Below, in pieces: positions 6,800 to 13,680 of a stretch of 24,085 bases of DNA. Numbering within the stretch: position 1 is the first letter of the stretch; the number at the start of each line of letters is the position of its first letter. The notes beneath the pieces were generated by a model. It had not been told where the DNA came from and searched no databases. It saw only the letters and a list, made by a program, of their open reading frames with translations. A program made the position numbers and the translations under genes. The DNA is from a virus: IMG/VR virus record IMGVR_UViG_3300028840_001356, positions 1 to 24,085 of that record; one strand, given 5' to 3'.

Positions 6800-8466
6800 T
6801 GTCCATGCTTTCTCATATAATCGTCGACCATGTCCCATGCGACCTTGTCGGTCAGCCCGTATCCTTCCGGGACCTGTCCGGTCCAACGCCGCGCCCGACC
6901 AACAAAATGAAGGACGCCCGCCGACCCTTTCTTTCCGGGGGGATATTCCTTCCCCTTCAGGGTGATCAGGGTATTCCATTCGTTCCCCAGCCATAGGACC
7001 CGGATCGGGTCAGAGTATAGCGCCCGGATCAAAGCGCCCTGATCGCGTCCCTGGTATTTGTTCCATTCGGCGAACCATCGAACCATGAATGCTTCCGCCG
7101 CCGGACAGCGCCGGAATCCCCAAACCCCGCCATTGATCTGAAGACTTTCCGCGGTCCCGATCTTCTGGATCGTCTTCATATACTCTTCGCGATTGTTCGA
7201 CCTTTGGAAATCGTCCAGGGTATCATGAAGATGCGCGTCTTTGCAGATTATGAATTCCCAGCCCATGTCAAGCCATCGGAAATACTGTTCGACGTCGGCA
7301 TGGACGATTTCAATATCCGCGTCCAGGTATAGGATCGATTCCCATTCCGCCGGGGCAAAATCGTAAGCCTTCAGCTTTGCGATCCGCCCGCCTATATCTT
7401 TGTCCGGTTGCTTGATCAGGATATGTTCTGGACCCAGCTTCCGATCTGAACACAACGCGACCGGGATCCCGGGAAGGTTCGCCCGGATCGTTTTGATCGC
7501 GATCTTTGCCGCGTCCCGGGCTGGGTCCCCAAACGCGACCATATAGATCCCGCGCCGCCCATCGGACGAATCGATCGCCTGAAGCCGGGGTTTGTCATAA
7601 AGGAACCCTTCGAATGCTTCCCGGTTCGCGTCGACCCAAGCTTCGACCGCATGCGGCTTTGTCGTTTCCCGAAGAGCTTCCCGATCGACCGTATCGAATC
7701 CGCCCAACGCCTTCCCGAATGCCCGCTTCAGGCTTTTGTAATCGCCCGCGGTATAGCGATATATCCCATGGACGTCGGGAATGCTATCATGGATCCCAAC
7801 CCCAACCGGGATCACAACCGGGACGCCGCATGATAGGGCTTCCAGGGTTGTCATGGGTCCGCCTTCGACCGTCGACGTACAGACAAAGACGTTCAGGGAC
7901 TGATAAAACGCTGGCATGCCGTCCCAGGTGTATTTCTTTGTGGGGCAAGGCCAACCGCGACCGGACGCCTTGAACTGGGCTTCCTTCTGAAAGTCCTGGA
8001 CAAGCGCCGAAGCCAGTTCTTCCCCCTTGCGCCCGCTTTTGTATCGGAAGCCGGAAAAGCCCGCGACCGGAAGTGTTCCGCTGGGCTGGGGGACAATGAC
8101 AAAGCGATCGGTTTCCAGGGGAAGGGGGAAAACGAACGTCTTCCCGTAAAGGGGTTCAATAAGCGCCCTTGTCTGTTCGTTCATACAGACGCGAAGGGTT
8201 GAATTCTTTGCCGCCGCATGGAACAGCCGGACCTTTGCCGATTCCGCCGCGTCCGCGTCTTCAAGATGCGTCAAATAAGCGACCGTCGGGGTCGCGTCGA
8301 ACCGCGGGGCTTTCTGATATTCAAAGTATCCCAGCCAGTAATTCAAGTCCGCGGACGGGTCCGGTCGATCGGACGCCTTCCAACCGAACGCGTCCATAAG
8401 GTAACGCGCGAACCGGGGGATAACCCGATCGTCTGTCCAGTTCCGGCATACGATATGTACCTTCAT
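6796..8466 (-). CDS. Two-domain glycosyltransferase (GT4-like GT-B plus GT8-like GT-A)
   Basis: This is a 556-aa protein with a GAAAGGA ribosome binding site. The N-terminal half (about 1-290) is a GT-B, GT4-like domain with the donor-binding motif EGGPMTTLEALSCGVPVV at 201-218. The C-terminal half (about 305-545) is a GT-A domain. It has the strand ILYLDADIEI carrying the metal-binding DxD (382-384), then a QINGGVWGFRR segment, GRDQGALIRAL, and a C-terminal LHFVGRARRW that offers the usual metal-binding His. Together they could add two successive sugars. It lies in an operon with another GT-A protein and the methyltransferase and sulfotransferases. No membrane anchor is seen, so it should act in the cytoplasm. 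Donor and acceptor are unknown. Confidence 0.85.
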   Translation of the reverse strand: MKVHIVCRNWTDDRVIPRFARYLMDAFGWKASDRPDPSADLNYWLGYFEYQKAPRFDATPTVAYLTHLEDADAAESAKVRLFHAAAKNSTLRVCMNEQTRALIEPLYGKTFVFPLPLETDRFVIVPQPSGTLPVAGFSGFRYKSGRKGEELASALVQDFQKEAQFKASGRGWPCPTKKYTWDGMPAFYQSLNVFVCTSTVEGGPMTTLEALSCGVPVVIPVGVGIHDSIPDVHGIYRYTAGDYKSLKRAFGKALGGFDTVDREALRETTKPHAVEAWVDANREAFEGFLYDKPRLQAIDSSDGRRGIYMVAFGDPARDAAKIAIKTIRANLPGIPVALCSDRKLGPEHILIKQPDKDIGGRIAKLKAYDFAPAEWESILYLDADIEIVHADVEQYFRWLDMGWEFIICKDAHLHDTLDDFQRSNNREEYMKTIQKIGTAESLQINGGVWGFRRCPAAEAFMVRWFAEWNKYQGRDQGALIRALYSDPIRVLWLGNEWNTLITLKGKEYPPGKKGSAGVLHFVGRARRWTGQVPEGYGLTDKVAWDMVDDYMRKHGQ

Positions 8467-8476
8467 GACAGTCCTT

Positions 8477-8596
8477 TCAGTTCCGTAATCGCCCAGCCAA
8501 AGACCAACGCCCAGATATCACGTTTCCGCCCGTTGCCAACCCCAACAGCGCGACCAACAAAGCGAACAAAGCCAACAATGGATCCGCCGCCTTCAT
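8477..8596 (-). CDS. 39-aa single-span membrane peptide
   Basis: This very short gene encodes MKAADPLLALFALLVALLGLATGG followed by a short basic tail, 39 aa in all. Its ATG overlaps the stop of the upstream GT-A glycosyltransferase as ATGA (8596-8593), which is the main reason to accept it. Residues 5-22 are almost entirely Leu, Ala, Val and Phe, one transmembrane helix. It could anchor a glycosyltransferase complex to the membrane or be a holin-like peptide; neither is shown. The next gene starts 10 bases after its stop. Confidence 0.5.
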   Translation of the reverse strand: MKAADPLLALFALLVALLGLATGGNVISGRWSLAGRLRN

Positions 8597-9204
8597 GCGC
8601 GCGCCCGCCCAAACAAGTGCGCGATAATGCCGCCGCCATTCCAGGGTTTGCCCAGAAGCCAAAGCCGAACGGGGATTTCGATCAATGCCCGAAGGAATGC
8701 GCCTTGATCCTGTCCCCGAAAGCGAAGCCATTCGCGCCGCCAAACACTGAAGAACTGCACGATCCGGATCGACTTTCGGAAGAACATGACGCCGCATTGT
8801 ATTTGTAACACATCATAAGCGCCCGCCTTCTTCAAGGTCGCTTCTTTGTCTTCCCGAGACACATGCCACAACAGCCGCGCGCCCTGATTTTCCGACGTGA
8901 CAAGCGCCATGTCCCAGCCCCTGTCCAGAATGTCAAAGCCCGCCGACAAGTCCCCGTAAACCCGAGTATCCGCGTCCAGGTATAGCGTATGGTCAAAGGG
9001 GGACAGCTTGTCCAGGTTGACTTTCGCCCAGCGCGATTTCTGGACGTCTGTAAAGCCGGACATGTCCCCCAGTTCCGCCGAATCGGATCCGATCATGGCG
9101 ATCGGAAGATCCGGCATGTGTTTCTTCAGGCTTTGGGACGCTTCCCAGTATTCCGAAAGCGCCCGGGACCCGTAAGCGATATATACCGCGCCGCGGGTTG
9201 TCAA
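8593..9204 (-). CDS. GT-A glycosyltransferase (GT8-like), TTG start
   Basis: This is a 203-aa protein whose start is TTG at 9204, preceded by AGAAAGG at good spacing. The N-terminal strand GAVYIAYGSRALSEYW is typical of the nucleotide-sugar fold. HTLYLDADTRVYGDL supplies the DxD at residues 77-79. QIQCGVMFFRKS and RGQDQGAFLRAL are the same blocks as in the C-terminal domain of the 556-aa enzyme, and HLFGRARA at the end matches HFVGRARR. It is therefore a free-standing relative of that domain. The family transfers sugar from a nucleotide-sugar donor with a metal cofactor. A virion or surface-glycan acceptor is inferred from context only. Confidence 0.8.
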   Translation of the reverse strand: MTTRGAVYIAYGSRALSEYWEASQSLKKHMPDLPIAMIGSDSAELGDMSGFTDVQKSRWAKVNLDKLSPFDHTLYLDADTRVYGDLSAGFDILDRGWDMALVTSENQGARLLWHVSREDKEATLKKAGAYDVLQIQCGVMFFRKSIRIVQFFSVWRREWLRFRGQDQGAFLRALIEIPVRLWLLGKPWNGGGIIAHLFGRARA

Positions 9205-9216
9205 GGTTCAGCCTTT

Positions 9217-9900
9217 CTATTCTTCTGTATATCGGGGACCCGCTGTCCAGGTAACGGGAAGCGCACAAAGGATCGGACGGGTTCGGAAAACAGCCCGCAA
9301 AAAGGACAGCCGCCGATCGTCGCCTTCCTTATGCTCTTCTTTCCAGACGTCGAACAGTTCGTCCGTTTGGGGACAGCGCGCGACATACAACAGCCCGGGG
9401 TTATAGACCGGGACGCGCAAGTCCTGGACAACGTCCAGGGTCCGTTTCTTTTCGTCGTCTGATCCCAAGTGTAACGCAAGGGCCTTATATCGCCATAGGG
9501 GACATGCGACTTGCCAACCATGCTGAACCCTATGAAAGCCGACTGGCATAAGTTCACGGCGAAGCGAAACATTCGGATCCCAAAACAGGGTTGAACCATA
9601 GGGACGCCCGGAAAACAGGGTCCCAACCTGGACGCCCATGCCGTCCCATGTTCCGTCGACAAAGCCCGTCGCGGATTCCGGGTCCGCTGGGTCGACAATT
9701 ACGACGCCCGAATTTCCCCAGTCCGCGACCTGATTTCGAATGTCCTTCCGGGGGATTTCGCATTCCCCAGCCGCAAGCATAACGCGCGCGTCATGTTTGC
9801 CAACCTGGACCCATTCCCCGGCTTCATGCTTTTGCATTCGCGCATGTTCGTCTTTCAGGTATTTCGCGGACAACAGACGAACCCAGACAAAGACAGACAT
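9217..9900 (-). CDS. Phage protein with N-terminal small domain and possible glycosyltransferase-like C-terminus
   Basis: This is a 227-aa protein preceded by AAAGGGA. Residues 1-50 (VRLLSAKYLKDEH..., then KHDARVMLAAGECEIP) resemble a small uncharacterised domain found in head-region phage proteins (strand, acidic turn, A..L...G.AE). Residues 65-227 look like a degenerate GT-A domain: VVIVDPADPES near the usual DxD position, YNPGLLYVARCPQTDELFDVW, then EGDDRRLSFLRAVF, analogous to NxG and DQ blocks. It is followed at 13 bp by a bona fide GT-A enzyme. The fusion reading is tentative, and it may be non-catalytic because no clean DxD is seen. Confidence 0.6.
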   Translation of the reverse strand: MSVFVWVRLLSAKYLKDEHARMQKHEAGEWVQVGKHDARVMLAAGECEIPRKDIRNQVADWGNSGVVIVDPADPESATGFVDGTWDGMGVQVGTLFSGRPYGSTLFWDPNVSLRRELMPVGFHRVQHGWQVACPLWRYKALALHLGSDDEKKRTLDVVQDLRVPVYNPGLLYVARCPQTDELFDVWKEEHKEGDDRRLSFLRAVFRTRPILCALPVTWTAGPRYTEE

Positions 9901-9913
9901 TATATCCCTTTCG

Positions 9914-9980
9914 GAAGGAAGCCGGGACCCGTCCCGTTTCCCCTGGGGGAATACCCGGGGACGGGTCCTGGACTTCCTTC
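9914..9980 (-). other. Long two-part hairpin between genes
   Basis: Almost the whole intergenic gap is self-complementary. GAAGGAAG (9914-9921) pairs with CTTCCTTC (9973-9980), and GGACCCGTCCC (9925-9935) pairs with GGGACGGGTCC (9958-9968). A short C4/G4 helix lies inside. No T-run follows on either strand, so a simple intrinsic terminator is not supported. RNase III-type processing, mRNA protection or partial attenuation below the capsid genes are possibilities. Confidence 0.6.
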
Positions 9981-9988
9981 AGCCGGAT

Positions 9989-10426
9989 CTAGTCTACGAT
10001 TTCGCTGATCAGGGTTGTCGAAACGGGTTCATAGCCAGCGACAAAGCCCCAAAGGGTCGCGCTGTATTCGACCGCATCGGTCCCCACGGTGATCAGGGGG
10101 GAAATGAAGTCGTAACCGGGGGTCAGTTCTTCCCCGCGAAGTTCGATCAGAACGACTTCGTTCCCGTCGCCGCCCGCCTGGGTCAACTGGGTAATTGCTT
10201 TCCCGGCGATATTCGCCATGTTCGATCCAGCCGCGTTTGTGCATTCGCGAATGACAGCGTCCAGGGTCGCGCCCTGGGCCATGTCCCCGACGTCGATCAC
10301 TAGAACGAACCGATCGTGATCGCCCGCGGTAACGGGACCCAGCGCATGCGCGCCCGCCGCTAGGCTGTCGGCATGTTCGACCGCCAACAGTTCATATCCT
10401 TCGCTGAAACGTTCGCAGAAATCCAT
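9989..10426 (-). CDS. Head-associated structural protein, possible capsid decoration protein
   Basis: I start at MDFCERFSEGYELLAV (145 aa), because ATAGGAGAT lies just upstream. An earlier ATG would translate the GGGGGACCC hairpin. The sequence is Ala/Gly-rich with strands such as DRFVLVIDVGDM, then TLDAVIRECTNAAGSNMANIAGKAITQLTQAGGDGNEVVLIELR, and no enzyme motif. The gene directly follows the major capsid gene, the usual slot for a head decoration or stabilising protein, and I recall similar uncharacterised phage proteins with the LDA-x-RE-x-TNAAG block. The role is inferred from position. Confidence 0.7.
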   Translation of the reverse strand: MDFCERFSEGYELLAVEHADSLAAGAHALGPVTAGDHDRFVLVIDVGDMAQGATLDAVIRECTNAAGSNMANIAGKAITQLTQAGGDGNEVVLIELRGEELTPGYDFISPLITVGTDAVEYSATLWGFVAGYEPVSTTLISEIVD

Positions 10427-10444
10427 GATTGTATCTCCTATGCT

Positions 10445-10466
10445 GGGGGACCCTTTCGGGTCCCCC
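10445..10466 (-). other. GNRA-capped hairpin downstream of major capsid gene
   Basis: On the minus strand this reads GGGGGACCC-GAAA-GGGTCCCCC, a perfect 9-bp stem with a GAAA tetraloop. It lies between the capsid stop and the ribosome binding site of the next gene. No T-run follows. A hairpin with the same arms and a GCAA loop occurs on the other strand at 22996-23017. Confidence 0.75.
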
Positions 10467-10473
10467 ACTACAG

Positions 10474-10500
10474 CCGACTTATGTCAGCTTATGAAGTCGG
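10474..10500 (-). other. Inverted repeat over the capsid stop codon
   Basis: CCGACTT (10474-10480) and AAGTCGG (10494-10500) form a 7-bp stem that encloses the stop codon of the major capsid gene. It is followed at once by the GAAA-loop hairpin. The pair may act together as a 3'-end stabiliser or a weak attenuator. Confidence 0.45.
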
Positions 10501-11826
10501 GTGAATTCCCAGGATCACGAACGGCGAAACCTGGGTCGTTCCGTCGCTGTACGTCAACGGAAGATCCAGCCACGGTCGCCCGCCAACCCGAGAAACAGCG
10601 CGCCATGCCGTCAAGTCGTTCTGGAATCGGAAATGCTTCGAAGCGTCAACCGTAACCGCCTGTCGATCCCCGATCAGATATTTCGACCAGTCGCAAAGCG
10701 CAACCGATCCCACTTCGCCGGGTTGCGGCATATGTTCGCTGAAGAAAACAGGATACCCGAACAGCGAACCCGGGACGCCGTCGCGCGCGCTGGGCATAAA
10801 GACATAGGACGGATTCCCAGCCGGACCGTTCAGTTCGATCAAGTCGGACATCCACTGTCGCGACATCATCCAGATCGGGGAACGCCCGACAAAGGCTTCC
10901 AGCATGTCCGCAAAGTCCGATACCGCGATCGCGCCGATCGCCGCCGGGGGGATCGTGATCGTCCCAGGTGCGGGGATAATCCCCAGGGGCTGTCCAGCGC
11001 CCGTCCCCTGAACATAGGCATGTTCTTTATACCAGTCGATCGCGCCGCCGAATGCCGAATTCAGGAACGCTTCCAGCGAAACGGCATTGTCCATAAGCAG
11101 TTCGTCGCTTGCTTCAGTGTACAAAGCCAGCTTGAACGCGGTCAGATTGATCCGCCTGAAGGACGGCTGGGTTTCGTCCTTTTCAGTCGCTTCTTCGGTC
11201 CATTTGGCGATGATCCCGCCAAACCAGTGGGGCTGTCCGGCTGTCGTCGCGCCCTGATTCAGCGCCGGAAGCTGGATCTGTCGACGCCGCATCGGGATCA
11301 CGGTTGCCCGCGGGGTAACGACACTGTCCGTTCCGCCCGGGTGAACCAACAGGCTTTCGCCTTGCTGTACTGGGACAAGATACCCGCCGGACGCGCCGAC
11401 GGATTCCAGAAGGTCTTTGCTGTCGCCCGGTTCAACCCAGCCGATCTTCGTTTCGTCGACCGCGGGTTCTTCCGGATCGCGCCAACGCTTCAGCCCGGGG
11501 TGAACCGACTTGCGCCCAAACTCAGCATTGAACACTTCGACCAACAGCCGACCCAGCGAACCGATCTGCTTTGCCGGACGATCGCCGCCGCGATTTTCGA
11601 CCTTCGCGGTCCCCATAAGGGCCTTTTCCGATTCGGCGATCTGGACAAGGCTGTCGATTTCGCTTTTGATATCGTCGACCCGCGCCAGCATGCGGGTTGC
11701 CTTTTCCCGATCTTGCGCGTCCGCCTTTTCGTTCAGAAAGATTTCCTTCGCGTCGCGAATCAGCTTCTGACCTTCGTTCCGAAGTTCGTCGACGCGATCG
11801 CCCACGATCATCATTTGTTCAGCCAT
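10489..11826 (-). CDS. Major capsid protein, HK97 family
   Basis: This is a 445-aa protein of usual length for an uncleaved HK97-type capsid precursor. Residues 1-75 (MAEQMMIVGDRVDELRNEG... through DDIKSEIDSLVQIAESE) are a charged coiled-coil, as expected for the delta/scaffold domain removed by the prohead protease. The body includes SGGYLVPVQQGESLL, PMRRRQIQLPALNQG, an E-loop-like stretch ending WTEEATEKDETQPSFRRINL, then LALYTEASDELLMDN and AFGGAIDWYKEHAYVQGTGAGQPLGI. The last is the most characteristic family signature. The C-terminal part includes FGYPVFFSEHMPQPGEVGSVALCDWSKYLI and ADRQAVTVDASKHFRFQND-like text. It lies immediately downstream of the protease. The protein assembles the icosahedral shell. 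Confidence 0.93.
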   Translation of the reverse strand: MAEQMMIVGDRVDELRNEGQKLIRDAKEIFLNEKADAQDREKATRMLARVDDIKSEIDSLVQIAESEKALMGTAKVENRGGDRPAKQIGSLGRLLVEVFNAEFGRKSVHPGLKRWRDPEEPAVDETKIGWVEPGDSKDLLESVGASGGYLVPVQQGESLLVHPGGTDSVVTPRATVIPMRRRQIQLPALNQGATTAGQPHWFGGIIAKWTEEATEKDETQPSFRRINLTAFKLALYTEASDELLMDNAVSLEAFLNSAFGGAIDWYKEHAYVQGTGAGQPLGIIPAPGTITIPPAAIGAIAVSDFADMLEAFVGRSPIWMMSRQWMSDLIELNGPAGNPSYVFMPSARDGVPGSLFGYPVFFSEHMPQPGEVGSVALCDWSKYLIGDRQAVTVDASKHFRFQNDLTAWRAVSRVGGRPWLDLPLTYSDGTTQVSPFVILGIHPTS

Positions 11827-11828
11827 GG

Positions 11829-12935
11829 TTATACTCCTATGATTTTCAGTTCTGCTTCCAACAGGTTGATCCGCGTCAACATGTCCGCTTCGGAAGGTGA
11901 ATCATCTTCGACCCGACCGACGTCGTCATGCTGTTCGGCTGGATCGGCCTTTCCCTTGAAAGGTGAATCCGCCGCCAACTTTCCGGGATCGTCTTCCTCT
12001 TCTTCTTCGACCGAAGCCGAAAGTCCGGGGACGTCGATCCCAGCGTCTTCCAAAAGTTCGACCAACGCTAGAACGGCATTCGCGATCCGCGTTCCGTTCC
12101 GCGCCGATAAAACGCGCCCTTCTTTTGCCGCCTGGACAAGTTCGCCCAGCCGCTTCAAGTCCTGTTCAACCGCCCATGCCGCCTGGAAAATGGGGACAAG
12201 GGTCTTTGCGTTTTCTTCAGCCGCGTATAGGGCTTGAATCTGTTCGACCGCTTCGTCTTCCGTATCATGACAGCCCAGGCTTTCCCCAACGGCTTCCCCG
12301 TCTTCATTGATCTTGTAAACGCAATACTGATCGCCTTCGACAAAGACGTCCCATGGTTTCTCTTCGGTCGCCTTATCTTCAGCGTCTGGGTTGTCATCTT
12401 TGACGCCCGTCGTCGACGTCGCTTCGTTCATTCCCCATAGGACGGGGGATACTTCCCAAAGCCGCAAGGTCCGCAAGTTCCGGACCGTCACGTCCTGTCC
12501 GTCGACCTCTTCCTTCGAATAGTCAAAGTCCAGGGGATCATATCCGAAGGACCATTCATTCACAACGCCTTCTTTGATCCGCCGGAAAATCGCCATGGAC
12601 GCGTCGTCGTCAAGCATGAACTTTGCGGTCAGTTCCGCGCCGCCCGTTGCTTCGGGGAACTTTGACAAGGCTTCTGGGGGAAGGTCAGACGCGCCGACTT
12701 CCCGAAGTCGAAGGGGCTTCGCGATCGCGTCCCGGACGCTGAAGGTGTTATGATGATCCAGGATCCGAACCCGGGACCCGCGTTCCGCAAAGGTCTTTGT
12801 AAATGCGCCCGGGTGAATGCGATCGCCGCCGCTGTCGACGTTGCCCATGACGGCGAAAATCGCCGTTACAATGCCCTGGGTTTCGTCAATTTCTGTAATC
12901 AGCCCGTCAACCGTTTTATGTTCTTTCGCGCCCAT
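11829..12935 (-). CDS. HK97-family prohead protease with C-terminal extension
   Basis: This is a 368-aa protein whose ATG follows GGGGGA. The protease domain is about residues 8-175: AIFAVMGNVDSGGDRIHPGAF, then ILDHHNTFSVRDAIA with the catalytic His pair at 61-62, NEWSFGYDP with Ser129, and LWEVSPVLWGMN with Glu161. This is the S78 serine-protease arrangement that trims the capsid scaffold domain. Residues 193-240 (KPWDVFVEGDQYCVYKINEDGEAVGESLGCHDTEDEAVEQIQALYAAE) form a small alpha/beta module that I recall attached to many phage proteins of this region. The acidic tail and terminal leucine-rich helix (to 368) could serve as internal scaffold. It is adjacent to the capsid gene (2-bp gap). 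Confidence 0.9.
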   Translation of the reverse strand: MGAKEHKTVDGLITEIDETQGIVTAIFAVMGNVDSGGDRIHPGAFTKTFAERGSRVRILDHHNTFSVRDAIAKPLRLREVGASDLPPEALSKFPEATGGAELTAKFMLDDDASMAIFRRIKEGVVNEWSFGYDPLDFDYSKEEVDGQDVTVRNLRTLRLWEVSPVLWGMNEATSTTGVKDDNPDAEDKATEEKPWDVFVEGDQYCVYKINEDGEAVGESLGCHDTEDEAVEQIQALYAAEENAKTLVPIFQAAWAVEQDLKRLGELVQAAKEGRVLSARNGTRIANAVLALVELLEDAGIDVPGLSASVEEEEEDDPGKLAADSPFKGKADPAEQHDDVGRVEDDSPSEADMLTRINLLEAELKIIGV

Positions 12936-12947
12936 GGGTGTATCCCC

Positions 12948-13133
12948 CTATTTGTGTTCTGTTGGTCCGACAGCCCAGCGCCGGACAAGTGTTACCTTTT
13001 CCGCGCAATAGGGACATTTCCGGGTTTCGCGCCTGTTCAGTCCCAGCCGCGCGATCGCGACCTTCAGCCGCCGCCCGCATGCCGGACAATAGGCTTCTTC
13101 TTCCGGCGATTCAAATTCAACCGTATTTCGCAT
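12948..13133 (-). CDS. Small zinc-ribbon protein
   Basis: I start at MRNTVEFESPEEE (61 aa), where AGAAGGAAG lies at proper spacing. Another in-frame ATG six codons earlier has no good site. Two CxxC pairs, YCPACGRR and KCPYCAEK, are spaced 24 residues apart and form a treble-clef or zinc-ribbon. It is reminiscent in size and layout of phage Com-like translational regulators, but the match is only at motif level. The basic linker between knuckles could bind nucleic acid. It sits between the 81-aa gene and the prohead protease and starts 24 bp from the plus-strand promoter at 13157. Confidence 0.7.
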   Translation of the reverse strand: MRNTVEFESPEEEAYCPACGRRLKVAIARLGLNRRETRKCPYCAEKVTLVRRWAVGPTEHK

Positions 13134-13156
13134 GATGCTTCCTTCTTTCATAATGC

Positions 13157-13185
13157 TTGACAGCCGCCGACGCCCATGCTATACT
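13157..13185 (+). promoter_or_regulatory. Consensus plus-strand promoter inside the head operon
   Basis: TTGACA (13157-13162), 17 bp, TATACT (13180-13185). It is oriented against the surrounding structural genes. The expected start near 13192 leaves a leader of about 30 nt before the 72-aa gene. Confidence 0.75.
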
Positions 13186-13221
13186 GTAGACAATGGTCGC
13201 CCGATTCAGAAAGGACAAAGC

Positions 13222-13440
13222 ATGCCCGCCGACAATGCCCGCCGAATCATAACCGTTTCATGCGACTGGGAAACCGGAATCGCCGACGTCGTGATAATGC
13301 GCCGGACGCGCCGGGGAATCTATTCCCGATCCCGATATGCCCGCTTGCGACATGCGCCCAGCCTGAACCGTCTTTGGCAAGTCCTGAAAGGTCGCCCGCA
13401 TTCCTTCGCCCAGGGACAGTCCGTTTACCATTTTCAGTAA
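13222..13440 (+). CDS. Moron-like 72-aa basic protein on the opposite strand
   Basis: This 72-aa protein begins MPADNARRIITVSCDWETG and has an AGAAAGGA ribosome binding site. It is the only convincing plus-strand gene between the two ends of the window. A consensus promoter sits 37 bp upstream. The protein is strongly basic (MRRTRRGIYSRSRYARLRH in the middle), with no transmembrane segment and no recognised family. A single, autonomously promoted gene inserted in an otherwise one-way late operon is the textbook moron layout, suggesting expression from the prophage or early in infection. Its 3' end overlaps the 81-aa minus-strand gene by 7 bp. Function is unknown; nucleic-acid binding is a guess from charge. 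Confidence 0.7.
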   Translation: MPADNARRIITVSCDWETGIADVVIMRRTRRGIYSRSRYARLRHAPSLNRLWQVLKGRPHSFAQGQSVYHFQ

Positions 13441-13679
13441 ACCGGGGGACGCCCGTCGACAAGGTTTTCTGGGACCGGGTCCCGGTCGACGATTTCGCCC
13501 AGGGTGAAAATGTCAAGCGCCGCCTTCGCCGCTTCATAGTCCAGATCCGGAATATCCGGGGTCTTTGGTAAAAGATTCGTTGCCGCCTGAAGGACGATAA
13601 CCGCCTGTTCGTCTGGACCCGTCCAGACAAGACCGTCGACAGTATAACGTTCCCCCAGCCATTCGATCGTAACCGCCAT
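13434..13679 (-). CDS. 81-aa unknown protein following MuF gene
   Basis: The start MAVTIEWLGERYTVDG is separated by one base from the preceding stop (TAA C ATG), so it is likely translated by re-initiation. Residues 1-30 look like beta strands (IEWLGERYTVDGLVWTGPDEQAVIVL). The rest is helical with a conserved-looking DLDYEAAKAALDIF. No family is recognised. Its position between minor head protein and protease suggests a virion assembly or completion factor. The last 7 bp overlap the end of the convergent plus-strand gene. Confidence 0.65.
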   Translation of the reverse strand: MAVTIEWLGERYTVDGLVWTGPDEQAVIVLQAATNLLPKTPDIPDLDYEAAKAALDIFTLGEIVDRDPVPENLVDGRPPVY

Positions 13680-13680
13680 G

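Noticed and set aside
8597-8797. Longer reading of the 39-aa gene from 8797
   Set aside because: It overlaps the GT-A glycosyltransferase in another frame without a ribosome binding site. The ATGA overlap at 8596 is the better start.
10445-10466. Intrinsic terminator after the capsid gene
   Set aside because: A strong hairpin is present, but no T-run follows on either strand. It is listed as a hairpin only.
10501-12237. Long plus-strand frame of 578 codons opposite the capsid and protease genes
   Set aside because: It lies antisense to two clearly identified genes and has no recognisable domain. Low frequency of stop-forming triplets on the complementary strand explains the length.
13134-13250. 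Minus-strand promoter for the zinc-ribbon and protease genes
   Set aside because: Only a weak -10-like TATAGC was seen and no matching -35 at 17 bp. Read-through from the portal promoter is simpler.
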